A DNA stretch of 64,000 bases from contig NZ_FRCY01000005.1 of the NCBI RefSeq assembly GCF_900143075.1, positions 248,001 through 312,000 on the forward strand, given 5' to 3'. How positions within the stretch are numbered: position 1 is the first letter of the stretch; every line of letters begins with the position of its first letter. The position numbers were made by a program, and so were the translations under genes. Below the pieces are notes generated by a model. It was not told where the DNA came from. It made no database searches and saw only the letters and a list, made by a program, of their open reading frames with translations. Positions 1 to 9,763 of this stretch are shown piece by piece. This stretch comes from Cyclobacterium lianum. GTDB lineage: Bacteria > Bacteroidota > Bacteroidia > Cytophagales > Cyclobacteriaceae.

Positions 1-3000
1 CTAACTCCTTGCGATCCAGTTGCTCCGACCGTTTGCGAAAAAAACCGTGAACTCCCGACAATGAATGGCTTGCCTGTCGGATTAGGATCTGTTAGTGTTA
101 ACCCCAACTCAATTGCAGACCCCATCATCTTAAGCCTACTCGTTAAATATCCGAACCTCATCTCATCATCTCTAGAAGAAATTGGCTGTGCTTTACCTTC
201 CTTTTCAGCCTTGTTTATAAAACTTCCAAATACGTTGTCCGTTTTCCTGTATTCGTTTCTTAATTGGAAATCAGCCAAAGAATATTGGTAACCATTTTTC
301 CTGTTATATGATTTATCATCGAATTGGGCATCGAAATTCGTTAATACCACGCTTTCTCTCAACCTGTAGACATATACTTCGCTGCCTGAAACACTACCAC
401 GGCCCAACCTTTCGCCCTTACTATTAACCACATTCACAAATTGAACTTCGTTGCCTCCTAAATCACTTACCCATTCAATTTCCCCCGAATCAATATTATA
501 ATTATACTCATCCAGCATCCCATCCGGATCAATCCTTAACAGCGGATTGTTCTGTACATAATTGTAGGGAGAGAGCCATTCCCTTTCGCTGGCCATGGGA
601 TCCGGGCTGGTCCAGCGGCCTATTACAGGGTCAAAATACCTCGCCCCGTAATCGTACAAATTAAGGTTCAGGTCTTCTATCAGTTCCTTCCCATTATACA
701 AATACCTGTTCTCCTTCACCCCCTCTCTTCGGTAGCCCAGGCCGGTCAATTCCAAGCCCCAGGGGTCATAGTGGGTTTCCTGAACGACGGGAGAAGGGGT
801 CGTCTCAACGGTGAAATCGTCGAACCAGACGTTTTCTGATGTTTCGTTGACCAGGAAGGCTTCCATATAACCTTCCTGACTAATATACAGCTCTTTTTCC
901 AGTTTTTCGTGACCATTGGCTGCTTTTTTGCTTAGCAACTCCTTGCCACTTTCGTAAAGTTTGCCCTCCCCGTCATACAAGGCATACATCATATAAGCTT
1001 CCGGTGCTTCTTTTTGCTGCAGGTCCCGGATCACCAGGTCTACGAGTTGAAAGACTCCCAAGCTGGTTGGGACTGATCCGGCCAGGCCAAATTCCCGCAG
1101 ATCTGCAATCAACCCTTCCCGGACACCCATTTTTACAAAATCCTCCGGGAGAACGCTGCTTTTGCGAGGATCCTCGTATTTGACCTGTACGGTAAGCTTG
1201 AGTCTGCTTCCTTTGCCTACTTCCTGCCGGCGGGAGGGCCCCAGCAGCCTGCCCCGGCTCGCATTCAGCCAGGCAACCTGGGTTCCTCCGGGTGTCGTAT
1301 TGTGCTCCGGGCCCAGCTGCCTGCTGGCCGCAATCTGACCAAAGGCTTCGGCTTCCGTTTTGCCATTGGTCATTTCCATGGTCGCTGTAACCCTTTCGGT
1401 TTGGGGTGCACGGAGAACCTGCCGCACATTCCCCAGGTGGTCCCTGAGGAAAAATTCATAGATGGCCTTTCCTGATTCAAATACCACCCGGCCCTCTTCA
1501 TGGAGCAGGTGGTCCAACCGGCCATTAACAAAAACAAAATCTCCGATATACTGCGTATCCTTTATCAGCTTTCCCTTGCGATACAATGTCTCTCTTAGCT
1601 TGCGCCCTTCTGCGTCGTAAGCATACCTCAATTGATCCCCATTGGAAAAGGTAAACTCTTCCGGCAGGTTCAGCAGGTTGTAGGAAATATCGGAAATACC
1701 TTTGTCCTGATTGATCCGCTGGTTTCCATTGGCATCATAGCTATACTGTCCGGGAAATGGCTTGGGTTTGAAATCAGCTGATATATGGGCGAGGCCGGAC
1801 TGGTCATCCATGACACGTGTGAGCTGGTTGCCAAACTCGCCCAGTCTGGGATCACTCTCGTACTGGTAATGCAGATCGTCCAGCAGCCCAAATTGATTTT
1901 CGCTGGTAGCGCCTCTCCTTTTCAGGGTTTTGATGTTTCCATTGGCATCATAGCTGATATGATCCAGCGAATACCGGTTATTTTCCCCGGCCGAGGTAGC
2001 GACACTGTAGTCGGCTTTCAGCAGTCTACCTGTCTTATCGTAGCCGTAGTCGTACTGCCGCACAGTACTGTCCATTCCAGACCATCTGGAACCCGTAATG
2101 TTGCCATCCCATCTTTTCCCGCTTTCCTGATAGGTCAGCGTCTGAGAAAAAAGCCCGGATGATGCCCCCCTCATTTCCTGAAGCCAACCCCTGATGTTGT
2201 ACCTGTATTCCTGGGCTGCATCGGGAATGTAGGAGAAATGGACTGCTGCCTTCCTTCCCAATGCATCGTAGCTGTAATTTGCAATTGTGATCAGGTCCCC
2301 ATCGCCTATACGCTGGCTGATCCTGGTCAGCAGCCCTGCCTGGTCATAAGAGTAATATTTACTTATTTTCATAGGAATCGGCCGGCTCAATTCGGTAAGG
2401 GTTTCCGTCACCTGATTTTCAAAATTGTACCGGATCGAGCGTCTGATGGTCCCCTCCAGGGGTGCTTCTTCAATGGATTGTATTTCCCTACCCTTGTCGT
2501 CATAGAAGTAGGTATTGGTATAATACCTGCCAGTCTCCAGGTCTTTGACTTTCGTTGCCGTCAACAATCCTGTAGTACGGGAGGAAGGGGAAGGGGGGAA
2601 ACCAGCCGCCTGTTTGTATTTTCCTGCAGGTGTATTTTCATACTTGTCATAGTAGTTCAAAGTAAGGATTTCACCTTCTTCTTTTGGGAAAACAGCATTT
2701 TCCGTATTTTCCACTTCAGCTATGGTGCCGGAAAAACTGCTATTCCCGCTGGCTCTAAAATGAAACCCAGGGCGCAAAATGATGCTTTCAGAAGCCTGGA
2801 ACGCCTCATGACCAGTGTATCTGGAGGAAACTAAGTGCTTGCCGGACTTTATTTTGCCTGTTTTCCGGTTATTTTGCAGGTGTATGATGCCAAGCTGCTT
2901 GTCAAGCTCCTGCTGTATCTCATCCTGACTTCTGCTGTCAGTGGTCAGTCCGGTCTTCACCGGCCGATCAAATGCATCGTACAGGATATACTGCCAGTTG

Positions 3001-4499
3001 CCTTCCTTTCTGAGTTCCCCATCCTGAAAACCCACCTGCCTGTCCAATCGGTCATACAACAGGTATTCAACAGCCTTTCCTGGAAGCTTTTTCTCCACCA
3101 CCCTCCTTTTACCGTCATACCGGTACCGAAAATATTGGGCATTGGCAAGGGTAATATCTGCAGACAATTGCCAACCTTTGGCATTAAGAATCTCAACAGC
3201 TTTCGGAGGCATGACCACTCTGAGATGGCCAAAATCATCGAACACGTGGTAAGTACTAAGCCAGCCGGTGTGCCCTCCCGATTCGTCGCTGGCAGTAAGC
3301 TGGGTCTTTTTTAATAGCTCCCTTCCTTGCCGATCGGTGAAGACCAAAGTGCGCAGGTTATCTTCGTTATCGGTAATCTCCACCCACAGACTGCCCGCAG
3401 GCCATTCTCCCCTGAGTTGCGGAAGGCCCTGTTCGTTCACCTCAAACCACTTTACCCCATCCTGTACCGTATTGGCTCTTCGGCTAAACTTTAATTCCTT
3501 CCCAGTACCCATCTTCCAGTCCTTTCCGGGAGCTGCTTTCTTAGCCATTCTATTCAAGGGTGAGGATTCAAATGCAGTTTCCTGATAGCCGAAAGGGTCT
3601 CCAAAGGTCTTCCGGTAATAATCCCTCTGCTGGTCGAATGCATTTTCCCTAAAAAGCCCCGATTGCTGGCCCTCAGCGGGGAACGGAAGTAATTCCAGTG
3701 CCTGCCTGCCCAGCTCATCATAAGCCAGGGGAATTACGAGATCCTGGCCAATTGAGTTAGCCTGAACCTTTACCAGTTGTTCGACCCTGCCAATACCGTC
3801 AAAATAGGTATTGGACTGATAGGCCGATTCCCCTGCACTTTCCAATAAATCGGCCACGGACCTTATGGGCTTTCTAGCCTGATAAGTGCTGATCCGGTTC
3901 CGGTTTTCGGGGAGCACATTTACCCGAATCGGCACTTTGCCGGTCATACAACCTGTCGCCTTGTCCTGGTAAGCCAGGTAATAGATTTTGCTGCTGGTCA
4001 GTAGGGGAGTGAGAAACTTCCTGCTAGCTGAAAGTTGGCTTATCTGGTCTGAATCAAACCAACGATAGGCAAAGCCATCAGGAGCTGGATTGGCTTCCAA
4101 CCTGGCCCTGCCTTTTCGGATCAGGGTAACCTCCGGGGCTGAGGGGCTGATCTGAGGACAAATACTCCGGCCTTTGACCGTTACGGTCTTGCTGTCATAA
4201 AAATAACTGCCGAATTCACTGTAACCATAAAAAACTTCATGGTCTCCCGCATTTTCGAAGGTCAACCGGAGACCGGAAATATCGGAATGTACAGACTGTC
4301 CGCCGCTATGCATCCAATTATAACTGCCATTTACCGGACCATTCAATCGGTACCCTTCGGTATGAAAGTTCACCGTAAAGACAGCCTCCTCACCGATTTC
4401 TACTGAAGCAGGACCGGAAATTTTAACAGCAGTTACGTTCACCTGCGCAAAAAGGGAACCGATCGAAAAAGAAAGGAAAACGTTAAAAAGTATTTTCAT
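1..4499 (-). CDS. DUF6443 / RHS repeat-associated core protein (C-terminus beyond left edge)
   Basis: The reading frame is open from the ATG at 4499 to the window edge, giving at least 1499 residues without a stop. It starts with a signal peptide (MKILFNVFLSFSIGSLFAQV), then an Ig/PKD-like domain (about 25-100), a DUF6443-type region (about 200-330, YFDGIGRVEQLVKVQ), many YD-type repeats, and a classic RHS-associated core at about residues 1265-1325 (LYDYGARYFDPVIGRW, then PYNYVQNNPLLRIDPDGM). After the core at least 175 residues of unrelated sequence continue off the window, the place where Rhs proteins carry variable, often toxic, tips. Its ATG overlaps the stop of the preceding gene (ATGA), so translation is probably coupled. 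Family knowledge says such proteins are exported and form a hollow YD-repeat shell. Toxicity is inference, as the tip matches nothing I recognise. Confidence 0.9.
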   Translation of the reverse strand, partial: MKILFNVFLSFSIGSLFAQVNVTAVKISGPASVEIGEEAVFTVNFHTEGYRLNGPVNGSYNWMHSGGQSVHSDISGLRLTFENAGDHEVFYGYSEFGSYFYDSKTVTVKGRSICPQISPSAPEVTLIRKGRARLEANPAPDGFAYRWFDSDQISQLSASRKFLTPLLTSSKIYYLAYQDKATGCMTGKVPIRVNVLPENRNRISTYQARKPIRSVADLLESAGESAYQSNTYFDGIGRVEQLVKVQANSIGQDLVIPLAYDELGRQALELLPFPAEGQQSGLFRENAFDQQRDYYRKTFGDPFGYQETAFESSPLNRMAKKAAPGKDWKMGTGKELKFSRRANTVQDGVKWFEVNEQGLPQLRGEWPAGSLWVEITDNEDNLRTLVFTDRQGRELLKKTQLTASDESGGHTGWLSTYHVFDDFGHLRVVMPPKAVEILNAKGWQLSADITLANAQYFRYRYDGKRRVVEKKLPGKAVEYLLYDRLDRQVGFQDGELRKEGNWQYILYDAFDRPVKTGLTTDSRSQDEIQQELDKQLGIIHLQNNRKTGKIKSGKHLVSSRYTGHEAFQASESIILRPGFHFRASGNSSFSGTIAEVENTENAVFPKEEGEILTLNYYDKYENTPAGKYKQAAGFPPSPSSRTTGLLTATKVKDLETGRYYTNTYFYDDKGREIQSIEEAPLEGTIRRSIRYNFENQVTETLTELSRPIPMKISKYYSYDQAGLLTRISQRIGDGDLITIANYSYDALGRKAAVHFSYIPDAAQEYRYNIRGWLQEMRGASSGLFSQTLTYQESGKRWDGNITGSRWSGMDSTVRQYDYGYDKTGRLLKADYSVATSAGENNRYSLDHISYDANGNIKTLKRRGATSENQFGLLDDLHYQYESDPRLGEFGNQLTRVMDDQSGLAHISADFKPKPFPGQYSYDANGNQRINQDKGISDISYNLLNLPEEFTFSNGDQLRYAYDAEGRKLRETLYRKGKLIKDTQYIGDFVFVNGRLDHLLHEEGRVVFESGKAIYEFFLRDHLGNVRQVLRAPQTERVTATMEMTNGKTEAEAFGQIAASRQLGPEHNTTPGGTQVAWLNASRGRLLGPSRRQEVGKGSRLKLTVQVKYEDPRKSSVLPEDFVKMGVREGLIADLREFGLAGSVPTSLGVFQLVDLVIRDLQQKEAPEAYMMYALYDGEGKLYESGKELLSKKAANGHEKLEKELYISQEGYMEAFLVNETSENVWFDDFTVETTPSPVVQETHYDPWGLELTGLGYRREGVKENRYLYNGKELIEDLNLNLYDYGARYFDPVIGRWTSPDPMASEREWLSPYNYVQNNPLLRIDPDGMLDEYNYNIDSGEIEWVSDLGGNEVQFVNVVNSKGERLGRGSVSGSEVYVYRLRESVVLTNFDAQFDDKSYNRKNGYQYSLADFQLRNEYRKTDNVFGSFINKAEKEGKAQPISSRDDEMRFGYLTSRLKMMGSAIELGLTLTDPNPTGKPFIVGSSRFFSQTVGATGSQGV

Positions 4500-4927
4500 G
4501 GCACTTCTCTTTTGAGGTAAAGGGTATGCAATACATTTTCTGTTTTTTCACCGGAAATCAACTTTAAGATCTCCTTCTGAAATGAAACCGCATATTTTTT
4601 ATCCTGCCCGCTCTCAAGCGACAGGCTCAAATTATCCGGAAACTTAAATTCCCAGGTTCCTCCAAGTACATGGGATTTGCCACCCAAAAGCCAATAGGCT
4701 TCAAATCTACCATCAGCATAAAAAATATATTTTCTTGTTTCCAGCGATTTCAGGAACATCTCCTGAACAGGTCCGGGCATTGCAGTAAATTTGCTGTCCG
4801 GATCTTTTTGAAGCTCCCGCACTTGCCGGTCAAGGTCAAGCTCCCACACACCTGTCAGATCTGCCATTTCCTGAGCAAGACCAAACACCGGAGACAGGTA
4901 AATAATCAATAAGCATATCGATTTCAT
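4496..4927 (-). CDS. Small secreted lipocalin-like protein of the RHS cassette
   Basis: A 143-residue protein if started at the ATG at 4927, which gives a clean signal peptide (MKSICLLIIYLSPVFGLAQ) and sits 7 bases after the stop of the upstream gene, preceded by GGAG. A longer start at 4960 would add 11 residues, overlap the upstream gene and bury the signal peptide. The mature part begins DLTGVWELDLD and has a later GGTWEF motif, the G-x-W pattern seen at the first strand of lipocalin-like barrels; many aromatic and alternating residues fit an all-beta fold. The stop overlaps the start of the RHS gene. Its place between two giant YD proteins suggests a role with them (chaperone, immunity or surface partner), but nothing in the sequence fixes which. 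Confidence 0.7.
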   Translation of the reverse strand: MKSICLLIIYLSPVFGLAQEMADLTGVWELDLDRQVRELQKDPDSKFTAMPGPVQEMFLKSLETRKYIFYADGRFEAYWLLGGKSHVLGGTWEFKFPDNLSLSLESGQDKKYAVSFQKEILKLISGEKTENVLHTLYLKREVP

Positions 4928-4934
4928 AGGCTCC

Positions 4935-7900
4935 TCAGGGTATGATGTAAGCATATTCATAAATTTCTGTCAGAAAACCATCCTGATCCCGCACAGACGC
5001 CAGTCTCCCATATGCGTCATATTCATAGTATTTGGCGGCATTCCTGATGTCCATTACGCTGGTCAGGCCTCTTAAAGGAGCATGGGTAAAAGTGGTCATC
5101 TGCGCATCGACCGGATGAAGTCTGAGTTCATCAATATAGATCCTATCGCCTATTATCGAAATATCGGGTCGGGTCACTGTTCTTTCTATCAGCGTCCATT
5201 GGCTGTCCAGGATTTCTGTCTGCCCCATAAATGACCAGGTTTGGACCCCTGAAGCGACTTTCGCCCAAAAACTCAATTTATACACCTTGTTCTCAGCTGC
5301 ACCGTCTGCTGTAGCAGACACCGGTCCTTTAGACAACAAATAGGCCTTTTTACCAGCCTTGGCAGTACCGGCCTCCGGTACCAGGCCATCCCCGGTATAG
5401 CTCCATCCTCCCTTTTCCTTGCCCTCAAAGGAGGAAAATGCAACCTGTGGCCATGCCGCATTCTCTGCTATTGCCACAGGTAAAGCGGCTGCATATCCAT
5501 ATAGAAAGCTGATGGGACGACCTGCTGTTCTGGTCATTTGAACCAGATTTCCGGATTGATCGTATTGGTCCAAACTCAATCCGGGCCGGTAGTGCTCGTC
5601 GATGACTAATTTTCCGGAGGTATCAAACTCAGCCGGTGAATAGCTACCCAAATCCAAAAGGCTGGCAGTTTCCAGAGAATAGATAAGACTTTTTTTGTAT
5701 TTGTCCGAACCGGGGTAAATTTCCTTGTAAGTATTGATCTGTCCGGAGACTACCCGCTCACGTTCCTGATCTCCATCTATGACAACCGTATAGGTTTCGA
5801 TGGGAACCTGCAATCTATTCTGCTGGTAAATCTGATGGCAAATAAAAGCCTCGCCAGTTGAATTTTTGCCTCCATTTCGAAAATCGGTGACGTACCGATT
5901 TACCTGAATGGTTGAAAGTGAGCTGCCCACGACCCAGCTCTTTTCTTTGGTTACCTGCAAAAATTCGGGATCGTATTCTATTTCGGTAAGGCGGGTAAAA
6001 TTCTTTTGTCCCGGAGAAAACAAGCTTTCCTCGATTCTGGTCTGCCGGTATATACCGGTGCTTTGCAGTTGTGTGCTAACAATGTATTCATAGGCGTCAT
6101 AAATCACCTGATTTTCCCTGCACATCTCGAAATAAGGGTATCCCATACTGCCATTTTGATGGACAAATTGAAAAACACCTTGGCCTACCGCTTGCTCATC
6201 TTCCCTGTAATTTTTATACTGGATGGAAGTTTGGGCCAAAACCTCATCATTGTTGTCGTAAACAGTTTTGCGCGTCAATTTACCTCTTGCCCAGGCCATG
6301 GAATTGATAAACGGCTTGGTGGAAGTACCAAACGGATATCCAATTACTCTATCCGGAATGTGCAACTTATCATCAAACTCGTAAACCGTTCTTCCATTGT
6401 TACCCTCTCCGCTTTCATATTCGGTTACAACGGGGTAAACAACAGGGCATTCTTCATAGCCTCTACCCGTCACGGCACTAGAATAATAAACCCTGCTTCT
6501 ATAGCGCAGGGAGGATGTTTGCGTTCCTATTTTGAAATACCTGGTATATGAATAAAGAAAATCGTCCAAAATAAAATTCCTGAATCCTGCTCCGGGGCCA
6601 TTACCTCCATAAACATAGTTTTTGACCAGGGTGTCGGATCCGGTATTTCTCCTGATTCTTTTTATCCTGAGTCCTCCGGCAAAGTAGGTCTTATCCAGAA
6701 TCTGGTATTGGTGCGGCTCAAACTCAAATTCGGAATAGCCGCCTGTAGGATAGGTAATTCTTTTAAGGACACCCTCTTTCAAATAGGTGGTATCGGTATT
6801 TCTGTCCGCTGTTCCAAAAGGAATGGTAAACCCCGTAGTCAGATCCACCTCGGTTGGGGGGATAAGGTCAGCGTTGGGCTTGTTATTGAAATAACCAAAA
6901 TTATCAATCCTATAGCTGTTATTGGGCTTATCCCAGGAAAAGTAATTTGTAAAATAATCAAATGTATGACTGCCAATCATTGTATTTACCCCATCTTTTA
7001 TCCGAATTGCATCCAGCTTCAACCTGTAATTTTTGCTGAGCCTGCGGTCCTGGAAATATTGATCCAGGTCAAATTCGTATTGTTTAATCAATTGATAATT
7101 TTCACCGGTCCTTTCGTAAACTTCAATTCGGTCCAGGTGATTGAGCCCGGGCTGGTCCAGTCTTTTAGAGCCCAAAACAAATTTAACCATGCCCGTTTTG
7201 AATCTGATTTCGGACAGCCCCAGCTGGGTAGATGAAGTACTGGTGTATAGGGTAGCAATATTGGTATCCATTTGGGGGCAATCCAATTCATTGTTGGGCA
7301 AAAAACTACAGTCATCCAACAATGTCATGCTATTGCTGACAGCCTGCTGATAGGATTTGCCCACATTCTGGTAGGAGAAAGAGATGAAATCGTCCGTGTC
7401 CGGAGCCCTCATTTCCATCAGATACCAGGTGGCCACATGTCCTTCCGTCCCTCCGCTGGTAATGTATTCCGTTGCCTGGTCATCGTTGCTGCTTTTGCCA
7501 AAAAGATAAATGATACCATTTTCATCTACAATCTCAAACTCGTCCAGATTCTGGCTGTGGGATACTCGCAATGGTACATTTGGAAATAAAAAGGGTTCTG
7601 CCCCGGTCTGTCTGAGGTAGAACTTTCCGCTTTTTCCGGGAAGCTGATACGAAAAGAGATCGGCTTCGCGATCGATAATAGCTACTGACAGCCTTTTGTA
7701 TTCGTAGTTATTGCAATCCGGGGCACTGGCGATTGAGTAATCATTGGCGTTTCGGAGAAAACTGTTTTCATCCGGTTTGTTGTGAACATTGCGCGAGATA
7801 AAACCTCCTCCCAACAATGACCAACCCAACCCTACCCAACTGGCCTGGTCTGTATATTTGATTCCTGAAGCATGATAACTCAAGCGTATGGGTACTTTCA

Positions 7901-8120
7901 AGGGCCCACTTGTGATTTCAAAAATGGATATGGATATATCCGGCAGACCGGTATAAAGGTTGACCGGGTAATTACCGAATTTCTCCATAGCGGCAACGTT
8001 AGGAGTCTTTTGCCGGAATTTTGGGTTTAGCTGGCGCATGAGCTCTACAGGCCCCTGCGCCCGGAGCTGACAGCAGACGGAGACACAAAAAATCACCATC
8101 GCCCATGAACGAATACGCAT
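4935..8120 (-). CDS. SpvB-like / YD-repeat secreted protein
   Basis: A 1061-residue protein from the ATG at 8120, chosen because it starts the signal peptide MRIRSWAMVIFCVSVCCQLRAQ; an in-frame ATG at 8180 would place 20 polar residues before it. The N-terminal part contains VPIRLSYHASGIK followed by QASWVGLGWSLLGGG, the signature of the SpvB/TcaC-like N-terminal domain common in Bacteroidota RHS neighbours. The middle is beta-rich with scattered Tyr-Asp motifs, a jelly-roll-like stretch lies around residues 890-1000 (WSYTGDGLVPEAG), and the end is a YD repeat (YEYDAYGRLASVRD). It lacks the RHS core. It is the first gene of the cassette, followed after 7 bases by the lipocalin-like gene and then the DUF6443/RHS gene. 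Probably exported by the Sec route and surface-exposed; function unknown. Confidence 0.85.
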   Translation of the reverse strand: MRIRSWAMVIFCVSVCCQLRAQGPVELMRQLNPKFRQKTPNVAAMEKFGNYPVNLYTGLPDISISIFEITSGPLKVPIRLSYHASGIKYTDQASWVGLGWSLLGGGFISRNVHNKPDENSFLRNANDYSIASAPDCNNYEYKRLSVAIIDREADLFSYQLPGKSGKFYLRQTGAEPFLFPNVPLRVSHSQNLDEFEIVDENGIIYLFGKSSNDDQATEYITSGGTEGHVATWYLMEMRAPDTDDFISFSYQNVGKSYQQAVSNSMTLLDDCSFLPNNELDCPQMDTNIATLYTSTSSTQLGLSEIRFKTGMVKFVLGSKRLDQPGLNHLDRIEVYERTGENYQLIKQYEFDLDQYFQDRRLSKNYRLKLDAIRIKDGVNTMIGSHTFDYFTNYFSWDKPNNSYRIDNFGYFNNKPNADLIPPTEVDLTTGFTIPFGTADRNTDTTYLKEGVLKRITYPTGGYSEFEFEPHQYQILDKTYFAGGLRIKRIRRNTGSDTLVKNYVYGGNGPGAGFRNFILDDFLYSYTRYFKIGTQTSSLRYRSRVYYSSAVTGRGYEECPVVYPVVTEYESGEGNNGRTVYEFDDKLHIPDRVIGYPFGTSTKPFINSMAWARGKLTRKTVYDNNDEVLAQTSIQYKNYREDEQAVGQGVFQFVHQNGSMGYPYFEMCRENQVIYDAYEYIVSTQLQSTGIYRQTRIEESLFSPGQKNFTRLTEIEYDPEFLQVTKEKSWVVGSSLSTIQVNRYVTDFRNGGKNSTGEAFICHQIYQQNRLQVPIETYTVVIDGDQERERVVSGQINTYKEIYPGSDKYKKSLIYSLETASLLDLGSYSPAEFDTSGKLVIDEHYRPGLSLDQYDQSGNLVQMTRTAGRPISFLYGYAAALPVAIAENAAWPQVAFSSFEGKEKGGWSYTGDGLVPEAGTAKAGKKAYLLSKGPVSATADGAAENKVYKLSFWAKVASGVQTWSFMGQTEILDSQWTLIERTVTRPDISIIGDRIYIDELRLHPVDAQMTTFTHAPLRGLTSVMDIRNAAKYYEYDAYGRLASVRDQDGFLTEIYEYAYIIP

Positions 8121-8636
8121 AGTTGATCGATTTAAGTGAAAGGATAAATTGGTCAATGCATGCCAACGACCCGCCTGCATGCAATACCTGAAACAGGAAT
8201 CGACAACCGATAAGCTATACTGAAGTATCAGTAGGATTCAGATAAAAAACTCCACCTATCGGCAACAATCCGGATGAGTTGGTTTTATCTCCGGACCTTG
8301 AATATTAAAATGATGATCTTGAATAAATTGAAAAACCTTTATGATCCGGGTTCAACCTCCGCGGATCAAAAAAGACCAGGTGCCTTTTTGGGATAGTTGG
8401 ATTTCCTAATAAATGATAGGAAGACCAATTTCCGGTTATGAAATTAATAAAAAAATAGAAACCACCAAATTAATTTTAGGATTTTTAATTGACAACTTGC
8501 CGGCGAGTCTATCTGACAAATGCCACTTTGGACTTAATTTCTGTTCACAGACAAGCTAGTCCAGGTTTCAACCGGTCGATTTCATCGTCAGCCTGTTACA
8601 AAAAAATGCCAGTAAGGAATGTGAGAGAGGTAGGAA
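8121..8636. other. Intergenic region between the DUF4197 gene and the RHS cassette
   Basis: This 516-bp stretch should hold the promoter of the RHS cassette and the end of the DUF4197 transcript. I found no full TAnnTTTG element on the minus strand, no strong hairpin with a T-run and no convincing small gene. Confidence 0.5.
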
Positions 8637-9347
8637 TCAATTGTCCTGAGCGGCAAAAACCCTACGCAGGAGCGCAGTTGTTCTCTCAGCAGGATTTTCG
8701 CGGATTGCTTTTTCTTCTCTTGCAATCAACTCAAAGAGTCCGGAAATTGCCTTGTCTGTCACGTATGCATTCAGGTTGGGATCCAGCTTTCTGGAAGTGG
8801 TGGGCAGGCTGTTGTAACCGTTGACCAGGTCTCCATAGTATCGCGTAGCACCCACCTGATCCAGCGCCTCCTGTACATGTGGGGCAAATAAGACTTTTAA
8901 TTTGTCTGTAGAGGTACGCTGTAAATACTGGGTAGCAGCATCCTCATCTCCCTTCAATATATCCCAGGCATCCTGCACCGTGAGTTGGCGGATCGCATCA
9001 ATAAAAATGGGCTTAGCCTCTCTGGCTGCATTCTCAGCCCCCCTGTTGATGGTGAGAATGACCCGATCAACCTCAGAACCCAATCCAATGCGCCTCAATG
9101 TGCCCTCAACGCGCTGCACATCGGCGGGAAGAGCTATGCGGATCAGATCATTTTTGAAAAAACCATCTTCTTTTGCTGCCAGATCCGCACCTGTGGAAAT
9201 ACCTTTAATGAGGGCTTCCTTCAGTCCGTTACTCACGTCCTGCTCCGTCAGGGTCGCCTCCGTTGCTCCCTGAATAAAGCGGTTGACCTCCGCTGCGGTG
9301 CAGCTTGTGAGTAATCCAAATAGTAAAAAATAATATAAAATCTTCAT
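8637..9347 (-). CDS. DUF4197 lipoprotein
   Basis: A 236-residue protein with a lipoprotein signal peptide ending in LLTSC (Cys16). The rest is helical and matches the DUF4197 family: NGLKEALIKGISTGADLAAKEDGFFKND near the start, then ALPADVQRVEGTLRRIGLG, an AAREAKPIFIDAIRQLTVQD block in the middle, and a conserved Y-YGDLVNGYNSLP stretch before a terminal helix. Length is usual for the family. The molecular role of DUF4197 proteins is not known; the lipobox places it in the envelope, probably facing the periplasm. It stands alone, divergent from the AI-2E permease. Confidence 0.9.
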   Translation of the reverse strand: MKILYYFLLFGLLTSCTAAEVNRFIQGATEATLTEQDVSNGLKEALIKGISTGADLAAKEDGFFKNDLIRIALPADVQRVEGTLRRIGLGSEVDRVILTINRGAENAAREAKPIFIDAIRQLTVQDAWDILKGDEDAATQYLQRTSTDKLKVLFAPHVQEALDQVGATRYYGDLVNGYNSLPTTSRKLDPNLNAYVTDKAISGLFELIAREEKAIRENPAERTTALLRRVFAAQDN

Positions 9348-9763
9348 GTCTTGTTTCTTTTGATTCCCATTTCTTTTATCTGTAGCAAAATCTGATGCCT
9401 TTGAAATGCACCAAAGGCTGTACCAAATATCCCCAACTGTTACCTGTTGACAACATTCGGCCTGATCGTAAAATTCAGGTTTTCTGGTTTAAAAACGATC
9501 AGCTATAGAAAACTGCCTTACCGCCTGCCCTATTCGGCGTACCGTACAGGTGTTCGTTTCAAAAGGTGTAAAACCTTTTTATCTTATTTTTTTCTATCTT
9601 TCCGGTATTGATTTTGGAGATAAATGAATTGTGCGACCAAAATTAATTTAAGCATAACCGCTTAACCGAAGCGATTGACAGAAAGGCACCCTTGGGCTTT
9701 TATTCTGAAATCTGCCGGAAAAGTGGCCTTCGGGCAAAAGTATACAACTGCTAAATCATTGCT
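9348..9763. other. Divergent intergenic region, DUF4197 gene / AI-2E permease gene
   Basis: About 416 bp that must hold two divergent promoters. The only structure noticed is a 7-bp inverted repeat (AAAAGGT-5-ACCTTTT) at 9561-9579, inside a T-rich tract. No full -7 element or small gene is supported. Confidence 0.4.

Noticed and set aside
2238-3314. Two plus-strand frames of 198 and 159 codons
   Set aside because: They lie antisense to the continuous RHS/DUF6443 frame, whose protein shows clear YD and core motifs; composition is that of a shadow frame.
6006-6551. A 181-codon plus-strand frame
   Set aside because: It is antisense to the SpvB-like gene and resembles no family.
9561-9579. Inverted repeat AAAAGGT/ACCTTTT as a terminator
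   Set aside because: No gene ends there; it lies in a divergent intergenic region and the stem is short and AT-rich.
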